Source: Marinimicrobium sp. C6131
GTDB taxonomy: Bacteria > Pseudomonadota > Gammaproteobacteria > Pseudomonadales > Cellvibrionaceae
DNA length: 64,000 nucleotides
Direction of reading: 5' to 3'
NCBI RefSeq assembly: GCF_026153455.1
Contig: NZ_CP110629.1
Coordinates: 4,143,652-4,207,651, forward strand
Positions 50,861 to 61,300 of this stretch are shown one piece after another; the stretch's first letter is position 1; every line of letters starts with the position of its first letter. Below the pieces are notes generated by a model that worked only from the letters and a program-made list of their open reading frames with translations, was not told the origin of the DNA and made no database searches. The position numbers and the translations under genes were made by a program.

Positions 50861-53800
50861 ATGAAAACGACCCCTTTTGATTCCCACAAGCACTCTGTCG
50901 AAACTGATCGTGTCAGTCCTGACTTCTTCCGGCGCTCTCTGTTGGCGGCGGCCATCATGACCTGCACATCGCCAGTATTGGCGCAAAGTGCGGATGAGGC
51001 GGACGCCGCTGCCGGGGGGCAACCGGCCCAAGGCACCAATGGTATGCCCCTCGAAGAAATCATGGTGACCGGGCAGCGCAGTTCACTTGAAAGTGCGTTG
51101 GAGCTCAAGCGCGCCTCGGATACTGTGGCCGACCTGATTGTGCTGGATGAGGCGGGTAAGGTACCCAGCACCTCACTGCTTGAGATTCTGGAGCGCTCCC
51201 CCGGTGTGACAATGAACCGGATTCGCGCCGGTGCCGAGGGCTCGCCGGATGGTTTTGCCTTCGAGGGGTCGGGCATTCAGGTGCGCGGTCTGAACAAGAC
51301 GAAAACCCTGATCAATGGGCGGGAAGTGTTTTCCGCGAATGGCGGCTCTGGCCTCAGTTGGGCGGATGTCGGGCCTGAGCTCCTGTCGGCGGTCACTGTC
51401 TATAAGGCGAGCCGGGCGGACCTGATTGAAGGTGGGGTGTCCGGTACGGTCAATCTGCAGACCCACATGCCATTCGATTTTGATGGCTTTGAGGCCAATG
51501 CGGCACTTTCCGGCAGTTATGGTGACTTCTCCGATGAGGTTACGCCGGCAGCCTCGGGTATGGTGTCGAACCGGTTTGACACAGAAATCGGTGAGTTCGG
51601 TGTTCTGCTGGATGTGGCGTACTCGAAAATTGCCTCTCACGACAGCAACATCATCGTTCCGCCTTACTACGCGACCGAATATGAAGGCGAGCGGGTCTAC
51701 GCGCCCGGCGGCGTGCGCTACACCCAGGACCAGTTTGAGCGCGTTCGCAACGGTTATTATGGTGCCCTTCAGTGGCGGCCGAACGATAATCTGGAACTGT
51801 TCCACACCACGTTCATTTCCGAGCGTGAAAGCGACCGTGACAGCCAGATTCTGGCGCTGGAGCCCGGCGCCCCGGTGGGTGTCATGGACGGTGCGGTTTT
51901 TGACGATGGCGTGTTCGTCCGGGGGGCGATCTCCAGCCCGAATCTGACGTCGGGCCTCAATGTATCGCCGAACTCGAGTTTTACGCCCTCCTTCAGCCGT
52001 ACCGCCGACTACAGCACCGGCTTCAAGTATGAGGAAGATACCTGGGACCTGAGCGGTAGTTACCAGTTTGTTGAAGCTGAATCGCGTTCGGGCAAGTACA
52101 GCCTTGGCAGTACCGTGCTTCCGGCAATCGCCCAAACCAACCTGGACATGTCAGGCGACCGGCCGGCGGCCAGCTTCGAGACTCCGCTGTCGACCGACCC
52201 TGCGGATACCGGGCTCTCCCGGATCAACTGGCTGGATATGGAAAACGAAGGCGAAGCGCATGCCTTCCAGTTGGACGCGAACTTCGATATCGGCGACGGC
52301 TTCTTCAAGAAACTGGCCGTTGGCGGACGGGTTGCAGACCGTGAGGAGTCCGATAGCTTTGTCGGTACCTGGTGGTCCGCAACCGGGCGTGACTGGAATG
52401 GCGTGCCCCGGCCTTACGTAAACACCGCCCCGGATGGCGACTTTTACCTTGAGGAGTTTTCGGACTTCTTTAAAGGGGATGTGCCGCCGCTCGGCGGTGT
52501 CTGGGTCGGTAGCGATCAGGTGAACGCCTCCGAGCAGTTCGATCGCGTTTACGATACCTACCTGGCCTGTGGCCCCGATCTCCACTATCAGTGCACTGAC
52601 CCGGCGGCCACTACCTACCTCTACAGTAACGAAGACACGCTTCGCAACCGGAATTTTGACCAGTTGCCTTCGTTCTATGAAACGAAGCACAAGACACAGT
52701 CCGTCTATGCCATGTTGGGCTTCGCGAACGAGGGTGACAGCTGGTTTACCCGCTTCAGCGGTAATGTCGGTCTGCGTTGGGTCAATTATGATATCGAAAG
52801 CCAGGGTAACTTCACCTTCAGCGGCGGCGCGCGCTATTACGCCAGTCTGTCCGATGCGGAAGACTCCGTTGAAGCCATGGGTGGTATCGAAAATGTCGCC
52901 GCGTGGCAGGAGGAAAACGAGGGGGAACAGCCACCGCTGACTCAGGAGAGCGTAGGCTATGAGACGGAACGAGCGGGAAGTCTGGAAAAAGATTACTTCC
53001 TGCCCTCGTTGAACATCAAGTTCGAGCCGGCTGAGAACTGGGTTGCCCGTTACGCGCTGACCCGAACGCTGACTCCGCCGCGTTACCCGGACATCCGTGC
53101 ACAGGGGACCGCTGGTATTCAGACGACGGAAAACCCCATCAACGATGAACTGGAAGCCCAGTATCCGGACGAGGATGTGTCGATACCCGCCATTTTCTCG
53201 GGCTACACCAACACCACGGGTAACCCGTTCCTCGAGCCGGAAATTTCCCTGAACCACGACATCTCGCTCGAATGGTATCCGCGGAAAGGGTCCTCGGTGT
53301 ATATGTCGCTCTTCCACAAGACGATCGACAATTACATTACCTTCAACAACTTCTCGGCGCCGGCGAGTGACTTCTTTGCGGAAGAAAACTACCCGCAATC
53401 CGCGCCCGCTGATGGTGGCAGCAGTACGTTCCTCAATGGTCCCGTTTCCAGTCGGACCAACTTCAATGCCGAGGAAGACACGATCATCAGTGGCTTCGAG
53501 CTCGGCGGGCGCACCTACTTTGACAATCTTCCGGGTTGGTTGAGCGGGTTTGGTGTCGATGCCAACGTCACTTACATCGACAACGATTCGCCCGACGCAT
53601 TTGCGCTGGACATCAATGGCGATGAACTGAGTGTCCCGGTCATCGGCTTGTCGGAGTGGTCCTACTCGACGACTCTGCTGTACGATTGGGATAAATTCAG
53701 CGCGCGGCTGGCGTGGAACTGGCGGGATCGCTACCTCACCACCACCAACGACTCGGGCACGACCAACGTCTATACCGATCCGTTCAGTGGTGAGCAGGTC

Positions 53801-54016
53801 CAGTTCGGGTTACCCGTCTACGCGGCGGCGTCCGGTCGTCTGGATGGCAGCATCTCGTACCAGTTGACCGACTCCGTCAACGTCAAGCTGAACGTGCAGA
53901 ACATCACTGATGAAGATCAGAGAACCGAGATGGAAATCCTTGATGGACGGTATGTTGATCGCGGGGTGTTTGTCACCGACCGGCGTATCAGTCTGCACGT
54001 GGGGGTTGACTTCTAA
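50861..54016 (+). CDS. TonB-dependent receptor, large oligosaccharide type (1)
   Basis: A 1051-residue outer-membrane transporter. After a leader ending near PVLAQS it has a TonB box (EEIMVTGQR), a plug domain (GKVPSTSLLEILERSPGVTMNRI, GIQVRGLNKTKTLINGREVF) and a beta-barrel ending with the aromatic residue (HVGVDF), as outer-membrane insertion requires. The size and plug form match the Xanthomonas/Caulobacter-type receptors tied to plant sugars. It stands opposite the GH115 operon and in front of two halogenase-like genes. Import of xylan oligosaccharides is the likely role; not shown directly. Confidence 0.93.
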   Translation: MKTTPFDSHKHSVETDRVSPDFFRRSLLAAAIMTCTSPVLAQSADEADAAAGGQPAQGTNGMPLEEIMVTGQRSSLESALELKRASDTVADLIVLDEAGKVPSTSLLEILERSPGVTMNRIRAGAEGSPDGFAFEGSGIQVRGLNKTKTLINGREVFSANGGSGLSWADVGPELLSAVTVYKASRADLIEGGVSGTVNLQTHMPFDFDGFEANAALSGSYGDFSDEVTPAASGMVSNRFDTEIGEFGVLLDVAYSKIASHDSNIIVPPYYATEYEGERVYAPGGVRYTQDQFERVRNGYYGALQWRPNDNLELFHTTFISERESDRDSQILALEPGAPVGVMDGAVFDDGVFVRGAISSPNLTSGLNVSPNSSFTPSFSRTADYSTGFKYEEDTWDLSGSYQFVEAESRSGKYSLGSTVLPAIAQTNLDMSGDRPAASFETPLSTDPADTGLSRINWLDMENEGEAHAFQLDANFDIGDGFFKKLAVGGRVADREESDSFVGTWWSATGRDWNGVPRPYVNTAPDGDFYLEEFSDFFKGDVPPLGGVWVGSDQVNASEQFDRVYDTYLACGPDLHYQCTDPAATTYLYSNEDTLRNRNFDQLPSFYETKHKTQSVYAMLGFANEGDSWFTRFSGNVGLRWVNYDIESQGNFTFSGGARYYASLSDAEDSVEAMGGIENVAAWQEENEGEQPPLTQESVGYETERAGSLEKDYFLPSLNIKFEPAENWVARYALTRTLTPPRYPDIRAQGTAGIQTTENPINDELEAQYPDEDVSIPAIFSGYTNTTGNPFLEPEISLNHDISLEWYPRKGSSVYMSLFHKTIDNYITFNNFSAPASDFFAEENYPQSAPADGGSSTFLNGPVSSRTNFNAEEDTIISGFELGGRTYFDNLPGWLSGFGVDANVTYIDNDSPDAFALDINGDELSVPVIGLSEWSYSTTLLYDWDKFSARLAWNWRDRYLTTTNDSGTTNVYTDPFSGEQVQFGLPVYAAASGRLDGSISYQLTDSVNVKLNVQNITDEDQRTEMEILDGRYVDRGVFVTDRRISLHVGVDF

Positions 54017-54072
54017 GTGAGCCATGAAGGACGCTCTTGAACATTCCAACGTATGTGTAATGAGGTGCTGAA

Positions 54073-55629
54073 ATGAGCAAGAGCGTCCTGATCGTTGGGG
54101 GTGGAACCGCAGGCTGGATCACCGCGGCCTATATGGCGCGGATGCTGGCGGCGGATACCCCCGGCGGGGTTTCCATTACCCTGGTGGAATCTGATGAGAT
54201 TGGTACTGTCGGTGTAGGCGAGGGTACCTTTCCCATCATTCGCAAAACGATGGGCCGAATCGGCCTGGACGAAAGCGAACTTATTCGAGAAGCGGATGCC
54301 ACCTTCAAACAGGGCATCCGGTTCAATCATTGGAAACGCAATCCGGCCGACGCGCCGGATGACACCTATTTTCATCCCTTCCAGGTATGCTCCCAGCACA
54401 CCGATATGGACCTTCTGCCCTATTGGCTGCTCGGCGTAGCCGGAGATGTGCCCTGGGCGGAAGCCTGCACGGTGCAGGAGCGGGTGGTGGATGCCAAGCT
54501 TGCCCCCAAACTCATTACCCATCCCAATTACAATGCCCCATTGAACTATGCCTATCACTTCGATGCGGGCAAACTGGCGCAGGTGGTGCGCCGGCGTGCG
54601 ATGGATATGGGGGTGAAGCGACTGATCGATACGATCGATGAGGTAAAGCTTGATGAAAACGGCGCAATTGGCTCTTTGCAGGGGCGTGCCAATGGTGAAC
54701 TCAAGGCTGATCTGTACATTGATTGCAGCGGCTTCCGGGCGCGGCTGATCGGGGAAACCCTGGGGTCGGAGTTTACCTCCTATAAACACCAGCTGTTCTG
54801 CGACCGGGCCGTCGCCATGCAGGTACCCTATGACCGGCCCGGTGCGCCGATTCCCTCCTGCACCTATGCCACAGCCCAGGACGCTGGCTGGACCTGGGAT
54901 ATCGGTCTTCACAATCGACGCGGTGTCGGCTATGTCTATTCCTCTTCGCACTGCAGCGACGATGCCGCACTGGATACTCTGAGGCGGTATGTGGGGCCGA
55001 AAGCCGATGAACTGAAACATCGGCAGTTGTCTTTCGAGGCCGGGTTCAGAAAGGTCCAGTGGTACAAAAACTGTGTGGGGATAGGACTCTCGGTCGGTTT
55101 TATCGAGCCGCTGGAGGCGACCGGAATCAGTTTCGCCGAGGTGGCCGCCCTCATGCTGTGCAACCTCTTCCCCTGGTCGGGCGACACCGAGCGCTCGGCC
55201 AAACAGTTCAATGAGGCCATGACAAAGCGGTTCGAGCATGTCATCGACTTTATCAAGCTTCACTATTATTTGAGCCAGCGAACGGACACGGCCTTTTGGC
55301 GTGACAACCGGGACCCCGCGTCGGCTTCCGACTATCTGAAAGGCAAGCTGGAGCAGTGGCGACACAGGCCGCCTTCGTTTCTGGATATCGATGCCAGCCA
55401 CGATATTTTTGACGAGAATAGCTGGCAATACATTCTTTATGGGATGGATTTCAAAACCGATATTTCGGCCCGTGCCGGCGCATTGCGTTTCTATGAAGAC
55501 GCAAAGCGGGAGTTTGAAAGCATTCGCCAGCAGAGTCACAACGCCTTGAGCGCCGTACCGACCCACCGGGATCTGGTGAGCGAAGTGGTGGCGCATGGCT
55601 TCCGTCCCAAGAAGCGAGCGCGCGCATGA
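54073..55629 (+). CDS. Tryptophan-halogenase-like flavoprotein (1)
   Basis: A 518-residue protein of the flavin-dependent tryptophan halogenase family. It has the FAD motif VGGGTAGW, VGVGEGTFP, a Lys in TFKQGIRFNHW matching the catalytic lysine, and a WTWDIG motif close to the diagnostic WxWxIP. In the EPLES motif the residue after the conserved Glu is Ala (EPLEATGIS). Family members halogenate indoles, but those encoded behind TonB receptors in polysaccharide loci have no proven substrate. The next gene overlaps it by four bases. Confidence 0.88.
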   Translation: MSKSVLIVGGGTAGWITAAYMARMLAADTPGGVSITLVESDEIGTVGVGEGTFPIIRKTMGRIGLDESELIREADATFKQGIRFNHWKRNPADAPDDTYFHPFQVCSQHTDMDLLPYWLLGVAGDVPWAEACTVQERVVDAKLAPKLITHPNYNAPLNYAYHFDAGKLAQVVRRRAMDMGVKRLIDTIDEVKLDENGAIGSLQGRANGELKADLYIDCSGFRARLIGETLGSEFTSYKHQLFCDRAVAMQVPYDRPGAPIPSCTYATAQDAGWTWDIGLHNRRGVGYVYSSSHCSDDAALDTLRRYVGPKADELKHRQLSFEAGFRKVQWYKNCVGIGLSVGFIEPLEATGISFAEVAALMLCNLFPWSGDTERSAKQFNEAMTKRFEHVIDFIKLHYYLSQRTDTAFWRDNRDPASASDYLKGKLEQWRHRPPSFLDIDASHDIFDENSWQYILYGMDFKTDISARAGALRFYEDAKREFESIRQQSHNALSAVPTHRDLVSEVVAHGFRPKKRARA

Positions 55630-57194
55630 ACGTAAGTTCAGTCCCTGATGCCGATAGCAAAGACGAGCCGTACGCAGTGAGCGATGTCGTTATTGTCGGT
55701 GGAGGTTCTTCCGGCTGGATGTGCGCCGCTGCCATTGCGCGAATGGCCGCCCCCGGCTTGTCAATCACTCTGGTGGAGTCTGAGGATATTGGTGTGATTG
55801 GCGTCGGTGAGGCCACCATTCCGCCATTGATCGAGTTCAACGAATTTCTCGGTTTGAATGAAAATGAGTTCTTGAGTGAGTGCGGCGGGACTTTCAAGGT
55901 TGGTATTGAGTTTGTTGATTGGCTGAACGTTGGCGAGCGCTATTTCCACCCGTTCGGCTTTTTTGGGCGTGATACGCCGGAGTTTGCTTTTCATCAACTC
56001 TGGCTTCGCTTGCGGGCATTGTCTGCCAAAGGCGTTGCGCCTCCCGATGCGGCAGGCGACATTACCCAGTACAACCTTTGCGCGATGGCGGCTCGTCTCG
56101 GGCGTTTTTCCCCGCCACAAGGTGGCGTAGATACCATTTTATCCACCATGCGCCACGCCTACCATTTTGACTCCAGGCGCTACGGTCAGTTACTGCGCCG
56201 CTACGCCGAGCAACGAGGCGTTCGTCGTGTTGAGGGGCTGATTGAGGGTGTCCAGCGGGACCCGGATCAGGGGGAGATTCGCTCCTTGACACTACGCAAC
56301 GGCGAGGTGCTGGAGGGAGACCTGTTCATTGATTGCAGTGGTTTCAAATCGTTGCTGATTGAAGGTGCCATGGGGAGCGACTTCGTGGACTGGAGTCGCT
56401 ATCTCCCCTGTGACCGGGCGCTCGCTATGCCAACCACAGGCTCCGGCATGGCTGACCCGTACACCCGTGCCACTGCCGACCGCGGAGGATGGCGTTGGCG
56501 GATTCCCCTGCAGGAGCGGATGGGTAATGGCTATGTCTACGCCAGTGCGTTTGTGAGTGAGGATGAAGTGCATCGCCGGTTGGTTGAAGGGGCTGAGGGA
56601 GAGGCGCTGGCTGATCCTCGCCCCTTGTCGTTTCGTACCGGGCACCGCCGGACTTTCTGGGAGAAGAACTGTGTGGCGATTGGCCTCTCTGGCGGCTTTA
56701 TCGAGCCGCTGGAATCGACCAGCATCCACCTGACCCAGATGGGGATTCAGAGACTTCTGAATCTGTGGCCGGGTCGAGGGTTTAATGACGCTGAGATAGC
56801 GCATTACAATCGGGTGATGGCGGACGACTACGAGCGCATTCGGGACTTTATTGTTCTTCACTATAGTGCCACGAACCGGAGGGACACGGAGTTCTGGCGC
56901 TATGTGGGCGATATGGAGATTCCCGATACCCTGGCTGAAAAACTGGAGATCTTCCGGGGAAGTGGTCGGATCATTCCCTCGCCGGAGGACCTGTTCACGC
57001 CTCACAGTTGGTTGGCGGTAATGCTGGGGCAGGGCATCACCCCCCGAGCCTATGATGCCCTGGTGGATCGTGTACCAGAGCGCGCGCTCATCCAGAATAT
57101 GCGGCATCTGAAAGAAGCTGTTGCCAAAACGGCGGCCGCGTTACCCTCTCATGGTGACTATATACAACGGTACTGTGCCACCCGCGCCAGGTAG
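55626..57194 (+). CDS. Tryptophan-halogenase-like flavoprotein (2)
   Basis: A 522-residue paralogue with FAD motif GGGSSGWMCAA, GVGEATIPP, the Lys in TFKVGIEFVDW, the complete WRWRIP and the EPLESTSI site. All the residues needed for halogenase chemistry are present in form, so this member is more canonical than the preceding one. Its ATG overlaps the upstream stop (ATGA), giving tight coupling of the pair. The operon runs receptor - halogenase - halogenase. Confidence 0.9.
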   Translation: MNVSSVPDADSKDEPYAVSDVVIVGGGSSGWMCAAAIARMAAPGLSITLVESEDIGVIGVGEATIPPLIEFNEFLGLNENEFLSECGGTFKVGIEFVDWLNVGERYFHPFGFFGRDTPEFAFHQLWLRLRALSAKGVAPPDAAGDITQYNLCAMAARLGRFSPPQGGVDTILSTMRHAYHFDSRRYGQLLRRYAEQRGVRRVEGLIEGVQRDPDQGEIRSLTLRNGEVLEGDLFIDCSGFKSLLIEGAMGSDFVDWSRYLPCDRALAMPTTGSGMADPYTRATADRGGWRWRIPLQERMGNGYVYASAFVSEDEVHRRLVEGAEGEALADPRPLSFRTGHRRTFWEKNCVAIGLSGGFIEPLESTSIHLTQMGIQRLLNLWPGRGFNDAEIAHYNRVMADDYERIRDFIVLHYSATNRRDTEFWRYVGDMEIPDTLAEKLEIFRGSGRIIPSPEDLFTPHSWLAVMLGQGITPRAYDALVDRVPERALIQNMRHLKEAVAKTAAALPSHGDYIQRYCATRAR

Positions 57195-57203
57195 GGCGTC
57201 TCA

Positions 57204-57950
57204 TCAGAACTCGAACGAGAACCCTTTGTCGGTCAACCGCTCATAAGCCGCGGAATCAAACCGGTACAGGTTCGCCGCCCGGTGCGGTACGCCTTTCTGT
57301 TTCTCGTTGCAGGGAGCCAGCAGGTTCATTTTCATCATCTTACGGCGGAAGTTGGGCTTGTCCAGCTTCACATCGAGGATGGCCTCGTACAGCTCCTGCA
57401 GTTGCAGCAGTGTGAACTTCTCCGGCAGCAGGTTAAAGCCGATGGGCTCGTGGCAGACCTTGTGACGCAGGAAGTTCAGGCCGTGTTCGACGATCTCGGA
57501 GTGGTCGTAGATCAGCTCGGGCAGGTCCTTGGCATCGAACCACATGGCATCCGAGGTATTGCGGCCGGCGACCAGGGTGTAGTTCTCGGCACTCACCAGG
57601 GCGTAGTAGGCAATGGTAACCACTCGCTCATTCGGGAAACGGTCCACTCGTCCGAAGGTTTTCAGTTGCTCCAGGTAGAGGTCGCGCACCCCGGTCAGTT
57701 CCTCGAGCAGACGGGCGGCGGCGTCACGCAGGTTCTCATTCTGCTTGATAAACCCACCGGGAAGTGCCCACTTCCCCTTACCCGGCCCCACATTGTGCTT
57801 GACCAGCATGATTTTAAGCTGGCCGTGGTCGAGCCCGAAAATCAGGTTGTCGATGGAGAGCCCAGGTAGAACGTTATCCGGCTCGTTCAGGGGTTCGACT
57901 CGGCTGTGTGGTCGCGTAGTAGACGGATTATTGGTGGCCACAGTACACAT
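57204..57950 (-). CDS. NUDIX-domain transcriptional regulator (NrtR/AraR-like)
   Basis: A 248-residue protein with an N-terminal NUDIX domain and a C-terminal winged-helix part (LLPEKFTLLQLQELYEAILD, NFRRKMMKMNLLAP). The NUDIX box is degenerate: after GGFIKQNENLRDAAARL the catalytic REUxEE becomes RLLEE, so hydrolysis is unlikely and ligand sensing is expected, as in NrtR- and AraR-type regulators. It lies between the two receptor units, converging on one and divergent from the other, and could control both in response to a sugar or nucleotide signal. Confidence 0.85.
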   Translation of the reverse strand: MCTVATNNPSTTRPHSRVEPLNEPDNVLPGLSIDNLIFGLDHGQLKIMLVKHNVGPGKGKWALPGGFIKQNENLRDAAARLLEELTGVRDLYLEQLKTFGRVDRFPNERVVTIAYYALVSAENYTLVAGRNTSDAMWFDAKDLPELIYDHSEIVEHGLNFLRHKVCHEPIGFNLLPEKFTLLQLQELYEAILDVKLDKPNFRRKMMKMNLLAPCNEKQKGVPHRAANLYRFDSAAYERLTDKGFSFEF

Positions 57951-58219
57951 CCCGATTGGTGGTTAATAAAGAGTAATGATTTTGCGCAAATCTTCCTGAA
58001 ACCTTCTAGGAACGGTCCGCTATCCGCTCAGAACCTGAGGGGTTAACGGGTGCGGCGATTATAGCGATGCAGGGCATAAAGGTCGAGTGCCATGCTGTAT
58101 TGTATGACAATTTGGCGTCAAAGGCTGCTTTTCCGGTTGAGACTCCAGTCTCATAAGGGGAGGTTACAGATGCCACATTTTCGTCTAATTTACTGTTTGA
58201 CTATTAGTTGAACATGGTG

Positions 58220-58235
58220 CACTATCGATATAGTG
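58220..58235. promoter_or_regulatory. Inverted repeat before TonB receptor 2
   Basis: CACTAT and ATAGTG flank CGAT, 111 bases before the receptor start, in the 396-base gap (57951-58346) between the divergent NUDIX regulator and receptor. TGACTATTA occurs on both sides at 58198 and 58242 (approximately). The site is a good candidate operator for the NUDIX protein. No gene is seen in this gap. Confidence 0.45.
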
Positions 58236-58346
58236 GTCTGAATGACTATTACAGAATAATCAGGTAAGTGTTTACAGGCAGTTGGGTTCCTCTGGGCGCG
58301 CTGCCGGTCGATACTGTGTTACATAATAACAACGGGGTAAAGCGCT

Positions 58347-61300
58347 ATGGTTTATCGCGACAACGTTAAAAAAGGCATCACCTTTAAAAAGTCGATGCTC
58401 GCCATATGTGTTATGGCAATGGGTTCACCCTCTCTGGCGCAGACCGCGTCGGAAGAGTCTCCTCTCCTTGAAGAAATCCTCGTCAGCGGCGTTCGTCAGA
58501 ACCTGGAGAATGCCCAGGACATCAAACGCAACGCAGACACTTTTGTTGATGCCATTTCCGCAGAAGACATTGGCTCGCTGCCCGACCGCAGTGTGCTGGA
58601 AGCCATGCAGCGCATGCCCGGTGTATCGATTGAGCGTTTCCAGGCGCCGGACGACCCGGACCACTTCGGTGTGGAAGGCAGTGGCGCGGTAATCCGCGGT
58701 ATGAGCGCAACCCGAAGCGAGTTCAACGGTCGTGACTCCTTTACCGCCAACTCCGGTCGTGGCCTGAACTTCCAGGACGTGCCGCCAGAGCTGATGGCCG
58801 GTGTGGATCTGTACAAAAACCAGTCCGCTGACATGATTGAAGGCGGTATTGGCGGTACGGTCAGCCTGAAAACCCGTAAACCGTTCGATCAGGACGGCCA
58901 GATGATCGCCTTTACCGGCGATGTCTCCTATGGCGATATGGCTGAGGAGGCCTCTCCCACCGTATCCGCCCTGTACAGCAACCGCTGGCTGACCGAGGAC
59001 CTCGGTGAGTTCGGCTTCCTGGTGAACGCCTCCTACTCCGAGCTGATCGGTACCTCCCACGGTATCCAGAGTGACGCGTTCGTGAAATACCAGGCGGCTA
59101 CCCTGGGAGCGCCGGAAAGCGTTGCCATGGAAGACGGCCAGGTGTGGATGACCAACGGCTCGAACTTCTTCACCAAAGAAGATGATCGCGTCCGTCAGGG
59201 CTTTGCCGCCGCCGTTCAGTGGGCCAGCCCGGATGAAACCCTGGAAGCCACGGCTGAGTTCCTGCGCTCCGACGCCCGTTTGAGCTGGAAAGAGAACGCG
59301 ATCAAGTACCAGGGTGGCTACGGTGACGAAAACGACGATGGCACTGTGAGTGAGAACCGTCGCGCTCGTCCGTACCCCGGCACTGAGTTCGCATTCGACA
59401 GCGACAGTATCTTCGAATCCGGTTATATCACCGATGGTGGTGGCTGGCGCGGTGGTGAAGGCCGTGTGCCCCGTGGTTGGGAGGGAGAAGGCGAAGCACC
59501 GGAAGGTTACGCTACCACCAACGACTATTTCGGTCAGAAGTTCCAGGCCGATACCCGCTACAAAGATACCCGCACCATCGTGGACGATCTCAGCTTCAAT
59601 GTGAAGTGGACCCCCAGCGATGCGTGGGAGTTTGTGGGTGATGTGCAGTTTGTCGATGCCACCACTGAAGATGACGATCTGCAGGTCGCCAGCGGCCTGT
59701 ACGCGTTGCAGAACTTCAGCATCGTGGGCGACACGCCCCGTCTGGCCATTGTTGAGCCATGGGATGGTCGTCGTGATGCCAACCCCGAATGGTACGACAC
59801 CGATTTCCCGGGTTTCTCCAATGACCCGAATGGCGATGCCAACTACTTCCAGGATCTGGATTCCTACTGGCTGCGTTCCGCCATGGACCACTACGAGCGC
59901 TCCGAGGGTGAGTCCCGGGCCGCGCGCTTCGATATGACCCACTACCTCGACAATGGCGACTTCTTCCGCTCCGTCAAGGCGGGTGTGCGTTATGCCGAGC
60001 GTAACCAGGTCGTCCGCAGCACCTCCTATAACTGGGGTCACATCGGTGCGGAGTGGGCGCCAAACGGTGGCGAGGGTGCACTGTGGCTGTCCGAACTGGA
60101 CCCGGAAATCCGTGATGACTTTGAGTATGTCGACTGGTCGGACTTCCATCGCGGTGGTGTCGTGTCCATTCCGGGCGACGGCTTCATTTTCCCCACCGAG
60201 CAGTTGCTGAAAGAAGTGATTGCCGGTCGCGAGCTGCCCCAGAACAACCCGGGTGCCGAGGGCGCCTGGGAACCGTACGCCACACGTGATGAAGTGATTC
60301 CTGGCACCTACTTTGCTCCGGCGGAGGTGTATGACACCACCGAAACCAACAAGGCTGCCTACGTTCGTCTGGACTTTGGTTCCGATGCCTCCGCTTTGCG
60401 CTACAGCGGTAACATTGGCCTGCGCTATGTTGAGTTGACCCGCGATGCCGCCGGTTCGGTGCAGTTCCCGGACCTGATTGGTCAGCCTATTCCGGAGGGC
60501 GCGCCGACCGACCTGAGCGACCGTGGCGCCATTCGCAAGTGGGCGGAAGACCAGGTGGGCCCGTTTGACCCGGCGTTGTTCGAGTCAGAGCAGGACTGGC
60601 TGGATGAGGTTACCACGCTGTTGTCGTATTCCCGCGACGCCAACAACTGGCTGAGTGATACCGAGAAAGCATTCGGTAACGACTACGATGAAAATGAGCT
60701 GGGCGAAACCGCCGACTGGGATGGTGTACTGCCAAGTTTGAACCTGAAAGTCGAGCTTACCGACGACCTGATCAGCCGCTTTGCCGTGTCCAAGGCCATT
60801 GCGCTGCCGGACATGTCGGAAGTGCGTAATCAGGCGGTTCTGGGCGCGCGTGGCCTGAACACTACCCGGGTAACGGTGGATGACGATGCTCCGGTTGAGC
60901 CCGGACCGGAAGATAGCGGCACCGACATCCTGTCGGTCGGCGATGTCGTCTGGACCGGCAACGGTGGCAACCCGGCACTGCAGCCCATGGAGTCCATTCA
61001 GTGGGATGCGTCGTTGGAGTGGTACTTCGCGCCGGTAGGTTCATTGACCGCCAGTCTCTTCTATAAAGACCTGAAGAACTTCTTTATCGAAGGTGCGCTG
61101 CCAAGGACATTCACCAACCCGAGCACTGGTACGACTCAGACCGTGGAGTTCACCACCACCCGCAATGGTGAGGAAGGTAAGCTGCAGGGTATCGAACTGG
61201 CTTATCAGCAGTTCTACGATATGCTGCCTGAGCCCTGGGATGGCTTCGGTATCCAGGCGAACTATACCTACATCGACTCGGAGGGTATTCCGAACTTCTC

